Notes: generated from the letters alone by a model not told the origin. Counted from the stretch's first letter, positions 1-12,591 are shown. The stretch is 64,000 nt of DNA from Heliocidaris erythrogramma (GCA_025617745.1 CM046863.1:7924935-7988934); one strand, 5' to 3'. A program made the numbers and translations.

Positions 1-539
1 TGTCCCTGTATTACACCCCTTTCTTTATCTGTTTTTGCCCTTTCTTATTTTTCTTTCTTCAGTTATCTATTTACCCCTCCCCCTTCATGTCTCCAATTAC
101 ATTCTCCCTTTATCACACTTTCCTGATCCCTCAATCTCTCTCTCTCGATGCTTTAATTATTATTTCTTTTGCTTTATCATCTTCTTTGTCTATTCTTTGC
201 ACTCTCTATCCGTTCTGTCTGTGTGTGTGGGTGTGCGCGCGTGTGTATGTGTGTATCATACCTGTCTTATTCAAATAAATGATGGGTAAAGGATGTATGT
301 TTTTTATGTAATATTGTTCTTTATAATTTTTTGTATTAACTGACGGTCCACAAACAAATATCATTTTTTAAGGTATCCCATCATTTGACTGATTGATTGA
401 TTTTTTCTGTTATTATTTGGCCGTGTTCTTATACATGTTCACATTGCTTCAAAATAGAAATAAATCAGTTGAATCGAAGACTGAAATTTGAAATGTATAT
501 TTCTTTTTTTTATCTATTCAAATTGCATGTTGAGGAAGG
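1..539. other. Non-coding stretch
   Basis: Pyrimidine-rich, AT-rich sequence with no supportable gene. A (GT)n-like tract lies near 217-257. The short open frames here are low-complexity translations without any recognisable domain. Confidence 0.6.
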
Positions 540-1125
540 AGTGAGGGAGTCTTCAAACTTGTTTACAATACGCTTCCAGTTGCAATATTCAGAAACGTAT
601 AACCCCACTTCCCTTCGTCAACAGATGGTAATATGCACAGTGCATCATTTCATACAAGTTGTTTGTACCAGTGTTGTGCAAGGAAGGGGAGATGGAAATG
701 AATAACGGATGGAAAGAGAAAGAGTTTCATAGTGGATAAAAGGCTCGGCTGTGTCACTGACACGTTCATATAGAGCATTATAGATATGACAAAAAACAAA
801 TTTGAGAAACGAATTTCGGACATTTATGATAACCTTTTATTTCTTGTTGAAGTCATCATTAAGAGAATATGTTTAAGTATTTACTCTTTTAAAAATAATT
901 TCTGCCTATATTATGCCTGTTTACATTCTTTGTTTGAAAGTTAAAGTATGACATGCTTGGGAGCGTATCCATCAACCTATATTTTTTTTAAATTTAATTT
1001 TAAAAGAGTAAAAGATTAGCCAACTGCCTTTAAAGATCAATAATGGTTTTCCCAAATACACGACGTGAGCGGCAGTACTCTTTTTTTGGTTCCATGTTCC
1101 ATGTCAATCTATATTTCTGACAACA
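540..1125. repeat. Diverged repeat, partner of 2029-2475
   Basis: Two blocks recur in diverged form near 2029-2475. The block around 560-780 (TTTACAATACG, AACAGATGGTAATAT, GGAAAGAGAAAGAGT, GGCTGTGTC) matches 2187-2400. The block around 1020-1110 (CTGCCTTTA, GTTCCATGTTCCATGT) matches 2038-2120. Block order differs between the two sites, so this is a rearranged old duplication or a dispersed family. No coding potential is seen. Confidence 0.55.
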
Positions 1126-2028
1126 GTCGTCAATGTAAAATTCTTCATCAACCTAAGGTTTTCTCTACTTTGTAATTAAATTCAATTCACATTAATTGTA
1201 TCAAATAGTGGGAAAGTCTAGACCCTAGTATTACAAAAAAGTACAATCTTAAAAAAATTAAAGTTCAGTGAAGAAAGAATTGTTTTAGTGATATGCTAAT
1301 GTAGATGCATTTAGAGTAGACGTATAAAATATATACTTTCTCCAGCCTCTTATCCTTCTGTCGTGTTCCTTAATATCTCCTGCTCTCTCTTCAATTGTCT
1401 GTACTTTCTGTAGGTACAGTTCTCTTTTTCTCTCTTCATCATCTTAAATCATATTTCTCTTTATTTTATTCTCTCTTATATCTAGTCAAAGATACTAGTT
1501 ACAGATGTCGAGAGATGAATTGTTGGGGGTTATCACTAATTTTATTTCTTGTTGATAATGGAGACGTACATAAACACTAGCTCTATATTACAAAAAAAGA
1601 AGAAAATAATCATCATTTGGAAGTTGATTTGCAAGCTCACAGTGGTCTTTTTGTTTGTCGATAATAACTCCATTAAGATATACCAAAGCAGTACGCCATT
1701 TCAGTTACAGGTAGGAGATGTTATTGCGTCATCAAAGAATGAGTTTTGGATAAAAAAATACTTCAATATCACCATTTACCATTACTGGAGTTTATTACAT
1801 TGCCCGCACCTGCCCTCGTAACTATCAAGGACATCAAGAAGCAATCATGCTTTCCTTTCAAGATGAATGTGGTTGAAGAGAAAAAAATAAGGGAAATAGG
1901 CTAAAAAGAAAATTGAAAGAAACTGTTTAGCGTCAGAAGACATTGTTCAAATTTTATATTTTTCTTTCCTGCTTGATCTGTTTCGCTCTAGCTATCTTTA
2001 AAGTTCAGTTGCACTTTCAGTTCGACAA
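1126..2028. other. Non-coding stretch
   Basis: AT-rich sequence with no gene, RNA gene or clear terminal-repeat element recognised. Parts around 1540-1580 loosely resemble 15420-15450, the same diverged family seen elsewhere in the left half of the window. Confidence 0.5.
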
Positions 2029-2475
2029 ATTAACCATCTGCCTTTATGTGTCAATATATTTTTGTTCACGTACATGAAATGAGCAGCAGTGCTTTTTTTG
2101 GTTCTATGCTCCATGTTAATCTACTGTCTTAACGTTATGCCTTGAAATCTCACTTTGAGCTGTTAGCGAGGTAGTCTGGCAAAATGTTTACAATACGGTT
2201 CTATTTGCAATATCTAACAACATATCAAGCCCCCACCCCACCCCCGCTCCCTTCGCTAACAGATGGTAATATTCAAAAGAAAGCATTTTATACAACTCAT
2301 TTGACCCATTGTGGGTCAAAGAATAGAATATGAAAATGAATAAATGGAGGGAAAGAGAAAGAGTCTCCTAATGGTTCCCAGGCTTGGCTGTGTCGTTGTC
2401 AAGTTCGTATAGACCATGACAAATGTTGAATTTCGAGCTTTTATCAGAATTTTTTATACCTCGTTGATATTGAGC
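2029..2475. repeat. Diverged repeat, partner of 540-1125
   Basis: Second copy of the family described at 540-1125. Shared words include AACAGATGGTAATAT and GGCTTGGCTGTGTC. A related stretch also appears near 15,290-15,350. The identity is low enough that the duplication is old. Confidence 0.5.
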
Positions 2476-2811
2476 GGAACTGGCTTGCATGCTTACATGA
2501 AGGGATTCGAGCTCTGTTGCTATCAAAAAGATATCATGACACCTTTTTTTTTGTGAAGTTACAAGCAAAATGAATCATTCATATTCTCTTTGCTAATGGA
2601 AATACACAGCAATAGAGAAAGCCCTCATCAAATAAAAAATGCTTTGCATGGAGGCTCTCAGCATAATCTGACGTCTATAGCAACGGTATGATGAAATATC
2701 AAAGCAAGGACGCTATTTTGGTGTCATGAAAAGGGGATGTTATAACAGGACGCGTGATTAGAGAACGGGTTTTGACAAAAAATCCCTTCAATACAATTTT
2801 GTTTTTTTTTT

Positions 2812-3560
2812 GCTCTCTCTCTCTCTCTCTCAGACACATAATGTGGATATACACATGCACACCTTTTGCACTTTTTTGAGAAGGTTCATGAGAAGGTTCA
2901 TTACAAGTCTTACTTTTATAGTTTCAAATTCGGTGGATAGTCTACACGATGATTAGCTTTCCTTTCAAGCTGGGAAAAAGATGAAGAAATGACACTGACA
3001 TTGCATTTGAAATCAATGTGGACATAAATTAACAATGTAAGATGATAACATTTTAGGGAATTACCATTGGGGGCATGTGCAAATGCTCAGAGATATCCTG
3101 AAGTTGATTTATATTTCTTTCGATTCATATCTTTCGGTAATAATTGTAAGGAAATGGAAGATAGAAATGATTAATAGAAAGAAAAGAGAATGGGTCTCAA
3201 AATAGCTCACTGTCTACGCTGTATTATCTTCCCGTTGCTATAGAAACAATAACAATAGGTAATAGGTAATAGGTTGCCATCGGTAGGGCAGATGGTGTTT
3301 CGATTTAATGTTGGAAATGAAAATAACACCGTTTTGTTCTTACGACCAGCATTACAGAATGGCCTTCGGGGATAATGTTGGAGACAGGGCATGAAATTGG
3401 CTCGCTCGCTCGCTTAATTAGCATTTTCATTTCCCTGCTTGTAAATAATAAAGAGTGAATGCGCTAGCTTGGTACCGACACTGGGGTAAATGTTATTACT
3501 CGTTTCGATGGAGGCAAACATTAATACCGGCTTTTATCATGAATAACAAAGTATGCCTTT
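2812..3560. repeat. Old duplicated segment, partner of 15680-17230
   Basis: Starting at a (TC)n tract, this segment shares ordered landmarks with 15,680-17,230: TTTTGCACTTTTTTGAGAAG, TACAAGTCTTACTTTTATAG, AGCTTTCCTTTCA, then GGGTAAATGTTAT and CCGGCTTTTATCA. The right copy is interrupted by a 0.9 kb foldback element that is absent here, so this copy shows roughly the pre-insertion state. No coding is seen. Confidence 0.6.
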
Positions 3561-4158
3561 TGAAGAATGATTGATCTCTTTTCTAACGGATAAATTCATG
3601 TGCGGCAATGGATGTAGATATAGCGGGAGATGCGGGACGCACCCAGTCATCCGAACACACACACACACCCGCGTAGCCCGTTTATTCATACAGTACTGTT
3701 CCACAATACCTACATGAACAAATTGAATGTTCACAAATGTATAGTTTTCTATTACCACAACATCTGGTTAAAAAAGTAATAAATTGGGTATTTCCAGAAA
3801 GCACTAGCCTATCATGACGTCCAGTATAAACAAGATGCCGGTCAAATTTTCTTCAGTACCCCCCCCCCCCCCCGCAAATAAATGAAGAGTTTCATTCGAA
3901 AAGGGACTAAATCCACTTTCAGCCTTTTCAAGTAAACAAATTTTTTTATTTGTCAATTGAACACTTTTTCTTGTTCACTAATACTTCTTGATCCTTTGCT
4001 TGTAGCAGTTTCTTCAATTCAAATAATAATGAGGTCTCCAAAACATTATGTACCCAGATCCAGGCTGTCCAAGGAATTCACTATTGACAACAACAAATTA
4101 TTTTTCTGAAACATTTCCCTTTTGACTTGTGTTTAAATCAGTCAATTAAAACACAATT
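3561..4158. other. Non-coding stretch with poly(C) tract
   Basis: No gene is recognised. A poly(C) run lies at about 3859-3873 and an (AC)n-like run near 3655-3667. Confidence 0.5.
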
Positions 4159-4915
4159 GATTTTTTGATTTGATTTGATTTGATTTATTCGTCAGGTATA
4201 TTGCAATACAAACATAACCAGGTACCATGACAGGGTAGCCCATGAAGGCCGAAATGGCTTATTTCCAATGGGGTCATTACCTAAATAACTGATTAAAAAT
4301 ACACTAAGAAAACACATTAAGTACGGCTACAAGACTATCGTACACGTACGACAAGTAATAAGAATGTACTAAAGTAGCAAAATAAAACATAACATTTTTA
4401 TAAAGTAGGCGAAGATTACATAAACGTGAAAACAAGACTTACTCAACGGAAAAAACTATATACAAAAAATCATAATGAAACTATCGATAATAAACGTTGG
4501 TTACATAAGTCATATAATATAGGAAAAAACCATCTGAGCTACAAAAAGGAGAGGAGAAATATAGTTATGGAGTAGACACATTTTTCGGATGATGCTTCAA
4601 TACCCTTTTAAAATGTACAAAAATCTTCAGTGACTTAACATGATTTGGGAGGGAATTCCAGAAAAGAATACCGTTAAAATAAAAGGAATTTCCAATTTTA
4701 CCTTTCCGCTTAGGCACTACGAAATTAAATTGACTATTTCTAGTGTCATGCCCATGAACACTTGAAGAGCGAGTAAAATTATTTGAAATATAGTGATCTG
4801 CATTAGAGTAAAAAATCTTATGTACATGGTGAATTAAAAGTTGTTGTGATCTAAGGTTTACATGAAGAAGACCAGCTGATCTTCCAGACAAGAGAAGAAA
4901 ACACCATTGCATTCA
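4159..4915 (-). mobile_element. 5'-truncated CR1/L2-like LINE, 3' end
   Basis: On the minus strand, 4565-4912 encodes the C-terminal tail typical of CR1/L2-type reverse transcriptases: THDTRNSQ-like text, then FVVPKRKGKIGNSFYFNG, then FWNSLPNHVKSLKIFVHFKR. About 400 bases of 3' UTR follow. The element ends in a (CAAAT)n-like tail, seen on the plus strand as repeated TTTGATTTGA at 4159-4189, the kind of short tandem tail these LINEs carry. Everything upstream of the last 115 codons is missing, so it is a dead 5' truncation. Family assignment is by motif appearance only. Confidence 0.75.
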
Positions 4916-7545
4916 TAAGAGGCCACCTAGACATCACTCAAAACACAACCCATCCTCTAAACTAAAAGTTGCATTTTGTAACATTTCACTTTTGACACAG
5001 ATTCCATTATTACATAATTAGTACAAATGGGGCATCATTATAAGGGGAATAAACAGACTTTTCAATGATACCAAATTCATGCATGATTATGGTAAAAGTA
5101 AAATATGAATGCTCAGACTTGAATTGCAGTCCTTTTTTTTGGGGGGGGGGGGAGGGGAGGGTATAATTATGGGCTTCTTCCATGATATATATGACATGTA
5201 TGAGAAGCGCACCACATTCTGTGTTGAGTTATGTTTTGTGCTTTTCATATAGCTCCCCGAAGAATGCCAAATCACCTAACCCGCCTAACACGACAAGTTC
5301 GTCCACACGGTTATCATCATTATTTACTTAGCAAATATTCATATATATAGATATGTATAAATACATGTATATAGACAAGCAATTTATTATCACAAAATGT
5401 ACATGCAAAGATACTTTAAAAGTGCTTGGCCAAAAGAATATCACGAGCAGGGGTGTCGATCCGTGTTCGTGTTTGGGGGATGACCGGCGAGAGAGCGAAG
5501 CTACCGAGCGGCGGAGGGTGTGGGAGGGGGTATCCCTCCTCCCTCACCAGGGACTTTTTCAAAAATCTGTCTATGAAACTTGCATTTTAGAGCATCCAAA
5601 AAAAGTTTTTAATGAAAAGAAGGAAAGCACGGATCTACGCCAATGGATGAAACCCCTTGATTGAGTATAACAATGCGAGGGAACAAATTTTCTTCGATAT
5701 TTTCGCATTTAAATGATGGCATTTCTTATTTCCTTACAACCATTAAAGAATGTGGTGGTATTTCAAGATCAAACATAATGCGTTTGAATAATAATGAGTT
5801 TTAAGTTAATGTATCATAATTCTTATTTATGTTATTCAAAAATATTTTGGGGATGATAATACAGATTCCCCCCCCCCCCCCCCCCCACAACCTCCCGAGG
5901 ATCTTTCAAAACGCATTCCGAGAAAATGGCGATTAATTTTGTTTTGCATATTGAAAACAGCAAGTTTGGCTTGTTGATATGAGTTACATTTGATTAATCA
6001 TATACGTTCAGAACGAGAAGAATATTTTCTACCCATTCATGTAGAAAAATAGAGTTGTTCATATAAAATGTTAACAATGAATTTTTTATTTTTTTTGGTT
6101 CGTGTCCATTTGATCATACCGTTTTTTTTTTTGCAGAATAAAGCAAAACTGATACGTGGAACTTCCTTACACGATAAATGATGTAAAATAGATACTCAAA
6201 CTGTAAATGTAAACTGAAATTTTACGCTATTTCTGGCTTTCGCGCCACTTCGTGAATTCAACGACGAATTTTGGACCATCTTTAATAGAATGGGTAAAAT
6301 ACTATACAATGACATAAGCAGTTGTGTATTGATAAGTGGTTTCACTACAGGATATTTTTCTTTGAATCAATAAAACCACGAAAGAAGGAATGTGGATTGG
6401 AAAGGATAGCCGCCTTGGAAAAAAAGGTGAACGACATTAAATGGCCCGAGGAGGGTATTCAAATCTCAGGAATATATTTTCCCTTTGCTAAGCTAGAAGC
6501 TAGGAGAAATGTTGCCAAATAAAGGTACATCTGTAAAAGGGAATAATACTGGCTTTGCATTGATTGTAAAAAAAAAAAAAATTGTCATGTCAAAATAATA
6601 GATAAATTGTTCAATATTGAAATGCCTGGAAATGTTGATGTTTTTTTTTTATGGGAAGGCCCGGACAAAAATATCAAGGGCGATCATGTTTGCGGCGTAT
6701 TCTGAAAATGGGCTTAACATGCTTAAATTTCCTAATATACGTTGTATGATAAATACTCAGCAACTTAAATGGATTCAAAGTACAAACCACCACTGGATTC
6801 TATTGTTCGCATAAATCTTGAGATTTGGTGGATAAACAGTATTTATGAGCACTAATTCTAAACACTATTTTCAAACAAACAGTATTCATACATTATATTG
6901 TAACACGTTAAAAGCATGGTCGAGACTAGATGTACATTGACAATATCAAATGGATGAAATCAACCAGACAAGTATACTCATGCAATCTGTATGGCACGGG
7001 CATAAAATATGCAATAATTTAATTTCAAAGGGGGGGGGGGGGGTTACTATTCATGAAGAAGAAAGTTATCCCCTCCCCCTAATGAAAAGAAGGAATGCAC
7101 GAATATACGCCAATGCTGTATGGAATAACAAACATATTTTGGTTGATAACAATTTTTTATATTGCAAGTCACTACATAATTCATGGTTATATTACGTTTA
7201 TCCAATTTTCAATCCTAATGGGGAAATTGTTCAGTTAGAATTTTGGAATGAAAGAGGGGTATCAGACTTTTGTTGTATTAGATATATGGCAATCGTGCAT
7301 TCAATAATGTGACATTGGAAGAGTACAATTTAACCACTTGTAATGCTTGTAATGCTTTAGAGTAACTAAGATGAAGAACAGGAACAAACACAACTTTTGT
7401 CATCAGAGATTCATAAGTTCAAGACCAAGTATATATATTGTAAATGATTATAAAGCTATATTTGTTTGTGAACACAACTTTTCTATGCATAATAGGGTTC
7501 AAGAGGAAGAGTGGTCTCATATTTATTATATATATATATCACTAG
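4916..7545. other. AT-rich non-coding stretch
   Basis: No supportable gene. Homopolymer tracts include T/G at 5132-5152, C at 5869-5887 and G at 7029-7042. Two places (5610-5645 and 7080-7113) share the words AATGAAAAGAAGGAA, GCACG and TACGCCAATG, so they are diverged copies of one repeat. The longest open frame (6950-7312) has no recognisable domain. Confidence 0.5.
5444..5665. repeat. GC-rich interspersed repeat fragment
   Basis: A compositional island in AT-rich surroundings. It contains GAGAGCGAAGCTACCGAGCG, then a G-rich stretch, then a phase reading GGGTATCCCTCCTCC. This style of GAGCGAAGC...GGGGTATCCC sequence is familiar from dispersed deuterostome repeats. It is not a credible gene. 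Confidence 0.4.
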
Positions 7546-7690
7546 CGGATCCAGGGGGGGGGGCCGAATCGGCCGCGGCCCCCCCCCCCCCCTATTGGCG
7601 GCGAAAAAAAAAGAAAAAAGAGGGGAAAAGAAAAAGAAAGGAGGAAGGAAAGAAGAAGAAAGGGGGAAACAGGACTCCGTAACCCATTAC
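7546..7690. repeat. G/C-tract and purine-rich repeat fragment
   Basis: Begins near AGCGGATCCAGGGGG, passes through a poly(C) run at 7579-7592 and ends in a purine-rich AAAGAAAAAG stretch. It looks like a fragment of an interspersed repeat. A similar layout (GGGACGTAACTA, then purine-rich sequence) recurs at 11,655-11,800. Confidence 0.4.
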
Positions 7691-7824
7691 TGAGCGATTT
7701 TTGAAGGTTTTGCGAAAAAAAAATTTTGTCCCTTAAGAGTAAAGAACACCTTCATTACAGAAAGCGGTCCCTATTGAACATCTATTGTAGACGGTCCTAG
7801 TAGTAAAGTACTTACCGACATTAA

Positions 7825-8000
7825 TGGGGTGTTGCAAGAAAGTTGTGATTGATTGCAAGTTGCAACTGATCAGTACTGACCAATCAACATCACTGTTGCA
7901 AGCGCATCTTCTTGAATGGGCACACCCTGAACCATTCAGAATGGTTGTTCTAATTTGCTTTACAATATGCAATTGATTGCAACTTTCTTGCGACACCCCA
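7825..8000. mobile_element. Short MITE, TAA target duplication
   Basis: The 176-base element starts TGGGGTGTTGCAAGAAAGTT and ends with the inverted counterpart AACTTTCTTGCGACACCCCA. It is flanked on both sides by TAA (7822-7824 and 8001-8003). A three-base TWA duplication is the hallmark of PIF/Harbinger elements, so this is called a Harbinger-like non-autonomous element. It has no coding capacity. Confidence 0.75.
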
Positions 8001-8152
8001 TAAGTTGTTTTGAGGAATATTGTTATATGTCATTGATTAGTCTGTTTTATTATAATGTGGTCTTTCATGTGTTTGTTTTTATGTATATCACGAAAACCAA
8101 TAAAAGTTGGACCTTTTTAAAAGTCTGTTATCACGCATTCATTCATTCTTAA

Positions 8153-8598
8153 AGACCTCAGCCTGACCCAAAACAACCATATATTGACGTAAAGCTTAGT
8201 AAACAAAGAATATAATTACCCTGGGTATTCATAAATTTTCGTCTCCGTTTATCCATAAAAAATAAGAAAGATAATTTTTTTTTGGTCCGCCCCCTCCCTA
8301 TGGCGTAACAACAGAGGAAACTGCAGGGGGTCACTAGACCTGCGACGACATGTCATGTATATAGCTCCGAGTGCGCCTACACGATATGTCGTCATCAAAT
8401 TTTCACCGCCCGCAAAGTAGCGTTCCTCAGAGACGGGGCCCTCGTCAGAAAAACCACCGGGGCTCAACATTCGGGACGCTGTTACTCATTCCACAGGAAA
8501 CGGAATCTCATGAAGTTGGTTTCAATTTGTTCAGAAAATATATAGCTCCCCGTGGATGAATAAAGGGTATATTTCAAAATTCGGTCAGGCTGAGGTCT
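8153..8598. mobile_element. MITE, TTAA target duplication
   Basis: Terminal inverted repeats AGACCTCAGCCTGACC and GGTCAGGCTGAGGTCT are perfectly complementary and flanked by TTAA on both sides (8149-8152 and 8599-8602). TTAA duplications point to the piggyBac or Kolobok superfamilies. Length is 446 bases and no transposase is encoded. The interior has further inverted matches (GTATATAGCTCC; ATATATAGCTCC), suggesting internal rearrangement. Confidence 0.8.
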
Positions 8599-8616
8599 TT
8601 AAAAGATATGCAATGT

Positions 8617-8670
8617 GTACTACTATTACTACTACTCCTAGTATTACTACTACTACTACTACTACTTGTA

Positions 8671-8702
<32 letters not shown>

Positions 8703-8730
8703 TCTAGTAGTAGTAGTAATAGTAGTAGTA
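8617..8730. repeat. Self-complementary (ACT)n/(AGT)n microsatellite
   Basis: A run of ACT triplets (8617-8665) switches to AGT triplets (8668-8730). The two halves are reverse complements and could fold into a long hairpin. It directly abuts the foldback arm that starts at 8731. Confidence 0.85.
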
Positions 8731-9238
8731 GGGTCCGCTCGCTAGTCATAAAGACCGCTATTCATAATAAGACATAAGGGTCGCTATTCATAAGGGTAAT
8801 TATTCATAAGGACCGCCATTCCTAATAAGATATAAGGAGGGTCGCTATTCATAATACCAAATCAGGGTCGTTAATCATAAGGGTTCCTATTCATAATACG
8901 AAAAGAGGGTCGCTAAGCATAAAGGTGAATATTCATAAGGGTCGATAATCATTAAAGTCAATATTCTTAAGGGTCGCTATTCATAATCGAAGAAGAGGGT
9001 CGCTATTCATAATCGAAGAAGAGGTTTGCTATTCATAATCAAAGAAGAGGGTCGTCATTTAAATCAAATAAAAAAGGGAAATGGATGAAGGACAACCCAA
9101 CGGTACTGTATTTAAGAAAGCCTTAGAATGAATTTCGGCTTTTGTCAAATATATCCCTATTTATATATATTTATCAATGCTCCCCACACCGCTTTGCCAA
9201 TGCCTTAATAATTAAAAAAGATGTCTAATACATATATC
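8731..9238. mobile_element. Left half of a foldback element
   Basis: Begins GGGTCCGCTCGCTAGTCATA, the same terminus as the complete foldback at 16,183-17,090. It continues with degenerate copies of GAAGAGGGTCGCTATTCATA and ends in the central block (GGTCGTCATTT, then TGCCTTAATAATTAAAAAAG) seen in the middle of that element. The matching right half lies 5 kb away at 14,240-14,736. Confidence 0.75.
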
Positions 9239-9720
9239 TACGTGGGAGGAGTGGACCCTCCCCCTCCACACACCCACACACACACACACACAGATCCAGA
9301 TTCTCCCGCTTCTCAACTCTTGTGGGGACCCTAATCCTTAGCCTTTATCTCAAGCGGGATTGTTGCAGGGGTAGTTGTCCTGGAGATTAGTTGTAGGGGG
9401 TAGTTGTCCCGATACGGGCTTTGAAATTTCCGCGAGAAAATTTGTTTTTGTTTTTATTTTGGGTTGGGATATCAATTCCTCGTAGTAATATTTTCATACT
9501 ACGTGATTTAGTACAATTTATTGGCATCTACCGTTCTTACAGTGTGCCCCTGGCCATGGACGTGGGAATGCAGTATTCCCTCCCACGGTTGGTACTTTCA
9601 AATTTAAAAGTAAATCATCTTTCAGAGCATTTGAGTGCATGTGGTTTCATGGTAATTACTAACTTGCTTAGTTTCATTATTTTATTTGAAATCTTTATTT
9701 CGGTCTTCCTATTGATAATC
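9239..9720. other. Non-coding stretch
   Basis: Contains an (AC)n tract near 9268-9292 and otherwise unremarkable sequence. The open frame starting at 9421 runs into the MITE at 9725 and shows no domain, so no gene is called. Confidence 0.5.
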
Positions 9721-9724
9721 TTAA

Positions 9725-10021
9725 AGGGATACGCAACCGAAGATTGTGGAGGTTTTAATGCCGCGAGAGGGCACTGTGATCGTTACCTGATCATGCCGTT
9801 GCCCCGCAGGGCGCAAACCTCGGATAGACTGGTCGCCGCACAAACATGCGCGCTCCGCCTGAGCTCGAGCTCTCGTTCGAGATTCGGTCGGCTTCGTGCA
9901 GTCGAAATGTAATCCCACTTTAATAGTCCAACGGACGCGTTTGACACACAAAATTTGTGTACGCGTGAATGGGGCTTACGCAATCCTGACTTTCCCCACG
10001 GCCGCCCGGTGGCGTATCCCT
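9725..10021. mobile_element. MITE family A, TTAA target duplication
   Basis: A 297-base GC-rich element with ends AGGGATACGCAACC and GGTGGCGTATCCCT, flanked by TTAA at 9721-9724 and 10022-10025. A second copy in opposite orientation lies at 21,109-21,400. Internal words such as GGCTTCGTGCAGTCGAAATG are shared by both copies. TTAA duplications indicate a piggyBac- or Kolobok-type transposase acting in trans. No coding potential is credited. Confidence 0.85.
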
Positions 10022-10424
10022 TTAACAACAAGCTTGACAAAAATTATGACCATGTTGATCGATCGTGATGCTATGAATAATAATCATCGTGGTCATCCTC
10101 CTCCTCCTCCTGATCATATTATTTGATCATGTTATTTAATGAAGGTGAATTATTGCAGGGGTGGGGGGGGGGGGGGTGATGATACTGGCAAAACCTACAG
10201 GCCACCCCCCCCCCCCCCCGAATTATTTGGGGAATATATCACACATCCTCCCCCTCCTGGGATATTGATACCCATGCTTCCATAGCATTTAAAATATAAA
10301 TTCTACTACTAGAATCGTCGTTGATGAACTCCCCCTTGAAAAAAAAGTGCAGGGTATACACGTACATATCGTATCCGGACAACTACCCCTGGACAAGTAC
10401 CCCTAACTTTTCTCATGTTATTCT

Positions 10425-11070
10425 CTGTTTAAGTATCATTTTATCTTCATCTTTCCTTTATTTTCCCCCTTCTTCTTTACTTCTATCCTTCCATTCGTCT
10501 CTCTTTATTTTCTTCTTCCTTTCCTTCTTTGCTTATCTTATTCTTTGTTTTGGGCTTTCTTTCATCTTCTCTTTTTGGGCTTTCTTTCATCTTCTCTTTC
10601 TGTCCTTTCTTAAGTTATTCTTTACTTTGATCTTTCTTCATCCTCTCTTGTTGTCCTCTCTCAAGCTCTTTTGTTGTTTTGATCTTTCTTTGTTCTTCTC
10701 TTTCTGCATTTTGATCTTTCTTGGATTTTCTCTTTCTGGTTTTTCATATATTGTTCTTTGTTCCCTTTCTCTATTTTCCCTTGCTGTCTTTTCCCTTATA
10801 AATGTTATTCTTTGTTTTATCAATTTTATCAATTTGTCATTTTTCTCTCCTTATGTTTTCCTTTATTTTTTCCTTCTTCCATCTCTTTCATCTTTTATAC
10901 CATGCGCCGTGTATTTCTACATTTTTCTCCTGTTATCTTCGCTTTTGATCTTTCCTCTATCTCGTATTTGTTTCTTCCTTTTATCATCTCTATTCTCTCT
11001 TTGTTATTCTAAGATCTTCTCTTTCCTTTTATGTTTTCAGTATTTTTCTTTTATTTCTTTTTTCTACCTT
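10425..11070 (+). repeat. Long polypyrimidine tract
   Basis: About 650 bases of almost pure C/T on the plus strand, with loosely repeated words such as TTTCTTCATCTTCTCTTTCTG-like units. The long open frame across it is rich in Phe, Leu and Ser and is a composition artefact. Such a tract can form triplex DNA. Confidence 0.7.
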
Positions 11071-12160
11071 TATCATATGCGTAAATGCATAATTTGGGGA
11101 GGGGCTGTAGTTTTTGCCCGAATTTCAAGTTTCCCTTTTCTATGTATGAGCGAGCGAGGCGAGAGAGGATTATTTCGACATTTTTGTAGTGAAAATGTAC
11201 AAAAATGTATTCTAGTATTCCAGTATTCCAGTATTAAACTATCTAAATATTAAGATATTGGAGCACCTCGCTGCCCGTGATGAGGTGGTAGTCGAGCCAA
11301 TATTGCCCTTCTCAAAGTCCTCAAGGGGCTGCAGCCCTTCGTACGCCGATATACCTCTCCAAGTTATCCACGGAATCGAACAAGCTAGGGAGCAAAGCTG
11401 CAAAAACGTCATTTCTTATTCTATGTACTAAGGAAAATTCGCAAATAACCACTACGATCTAGGCCAAGATCCAAATATTGAACATAGATAAAGGTCCTTT
11501 TTTTCACTTCTTTCTCAAATGGGGGCACAACACTGATGAAACAAGTGAGAAATAGTCAAGGAAGATATTTCTTTCAAATGTATAATGAAAATGCGATTTT
11601 ACATGCTTTAACATAATTATACTGGGGCAAAATATTGAAAAACAAAACAAAAACAGGGACGTAACTACAACTAACTACAATTGGGGAATGGGGCACGTGC
11701 CCCGCAAATCAGATGGGGAAAAAAAGAAAAAAAAAGGAAAGAGGAGAAAAGAGAAAAGAGAAAAGGACGGGGGAGAGGAAAAGGAAGAGAAATAAGACAA
11801 TAATTGGACCCCTTTTTAGTGTTGTTTTCTTCTTGTTTTGTTCAAGTGGACCCTGCTCGCCAGCGCCCCCTATAAGGGCCTGTGTATCATTGATTTTCTA
11901 TATTTGCTTTGAACTAAATTCAATTTAATCCAATTTATTCTCATTTCCAGCAAAAACAATTCCCTGAAAATTAATCAAAATTAGACATTGAAACATATAA
12001 ATTATAAAACAATATGATACATTCTGCACGATTTGAGTTTTAGAACTAGTTTTTAATTTATCATGTACATGATTTATTAACATAATTAACAATTAATTAA
12101 TGTATAACTTTTCTTTAAACTTCAGCATCAACCTTACATTATTCCATCAGTGCCAATGGT
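11071..12160. other. Non-coding stretch with repeat fragments
   Basis: No supportable gene. A GC-richer patch at 11,270-11,410 has no intact frame. A fragment starting GGGACGTAACTACAACTAAC (about 11,656) followed by purine-rich sequence resembles the repeat near 7,546. Confidence 0.45.
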
Positions 12161-12471
12161 ATCCCTAATACAGAAAGTGTTAAAAAATGACGTGATATTT
12201 ACGTCGTGGTTTTCGTCTTTTTTACGTCCTGCAATTACGTCAATAAGACGACAATTTGCACCAACGCAAGACGTCAAGAGGACGTCTTATTTTGACGTCA
12301 TCTCTACGTCTTCATTCCTCTTCCCTGATAGCAGAAAGTGTTAAAAATGACGTGATATTTACGTCGCGGTTTTCGTCTTTTTTACGTCCTGTAATTACGT
12401 CAATAAGACGACAACTTGCACCAACGCAAGACGTCAAGAGGACGTCTTATTTTGACGTCATCTCTACGTCT
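12161..12471. repeat. Two direct 161-base units rich in ACGTC
   Basis: Unit one starts near 12,161 and unit two near 12,322; both run from CAGAAAGTGTTAAAAA to TGACGTCATCTCTACGTCTT. The sequence is packed with ACGTC/GACGT cores, including a perfect TGACGTCA in each unit. A third, inverted copy lies at 12,993-13,107, so the whole locus can fold back on itself around the element at 12,472-12,992. Confidence 0.85.
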
Positions 12472-12591
12472 TGTACACTGTAAAAACTAAAGTGCTACTT
12501 TTAGGGCCATGTATAGTGACTGCACCTGAAATGCTGTTTATAGCACTTGTAGTGTGCTAATTTACCAGTCAAAAAAAAAAAATGTGACGGT

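Noticed and set aside
9421-9912. 163-codon plus-strand open frame
   Set aside because: It begins in non-coding sequence and runs into a MITE; there is no domain or splice support.
10321-11253. 310-codon plus-strand open frame, Phe/Leu/Ser-rich, looking like a membrane protein
   Set aside because: It is a translation of a polypyrimidine tract; no codon bias, domain or conserved feature supports it.
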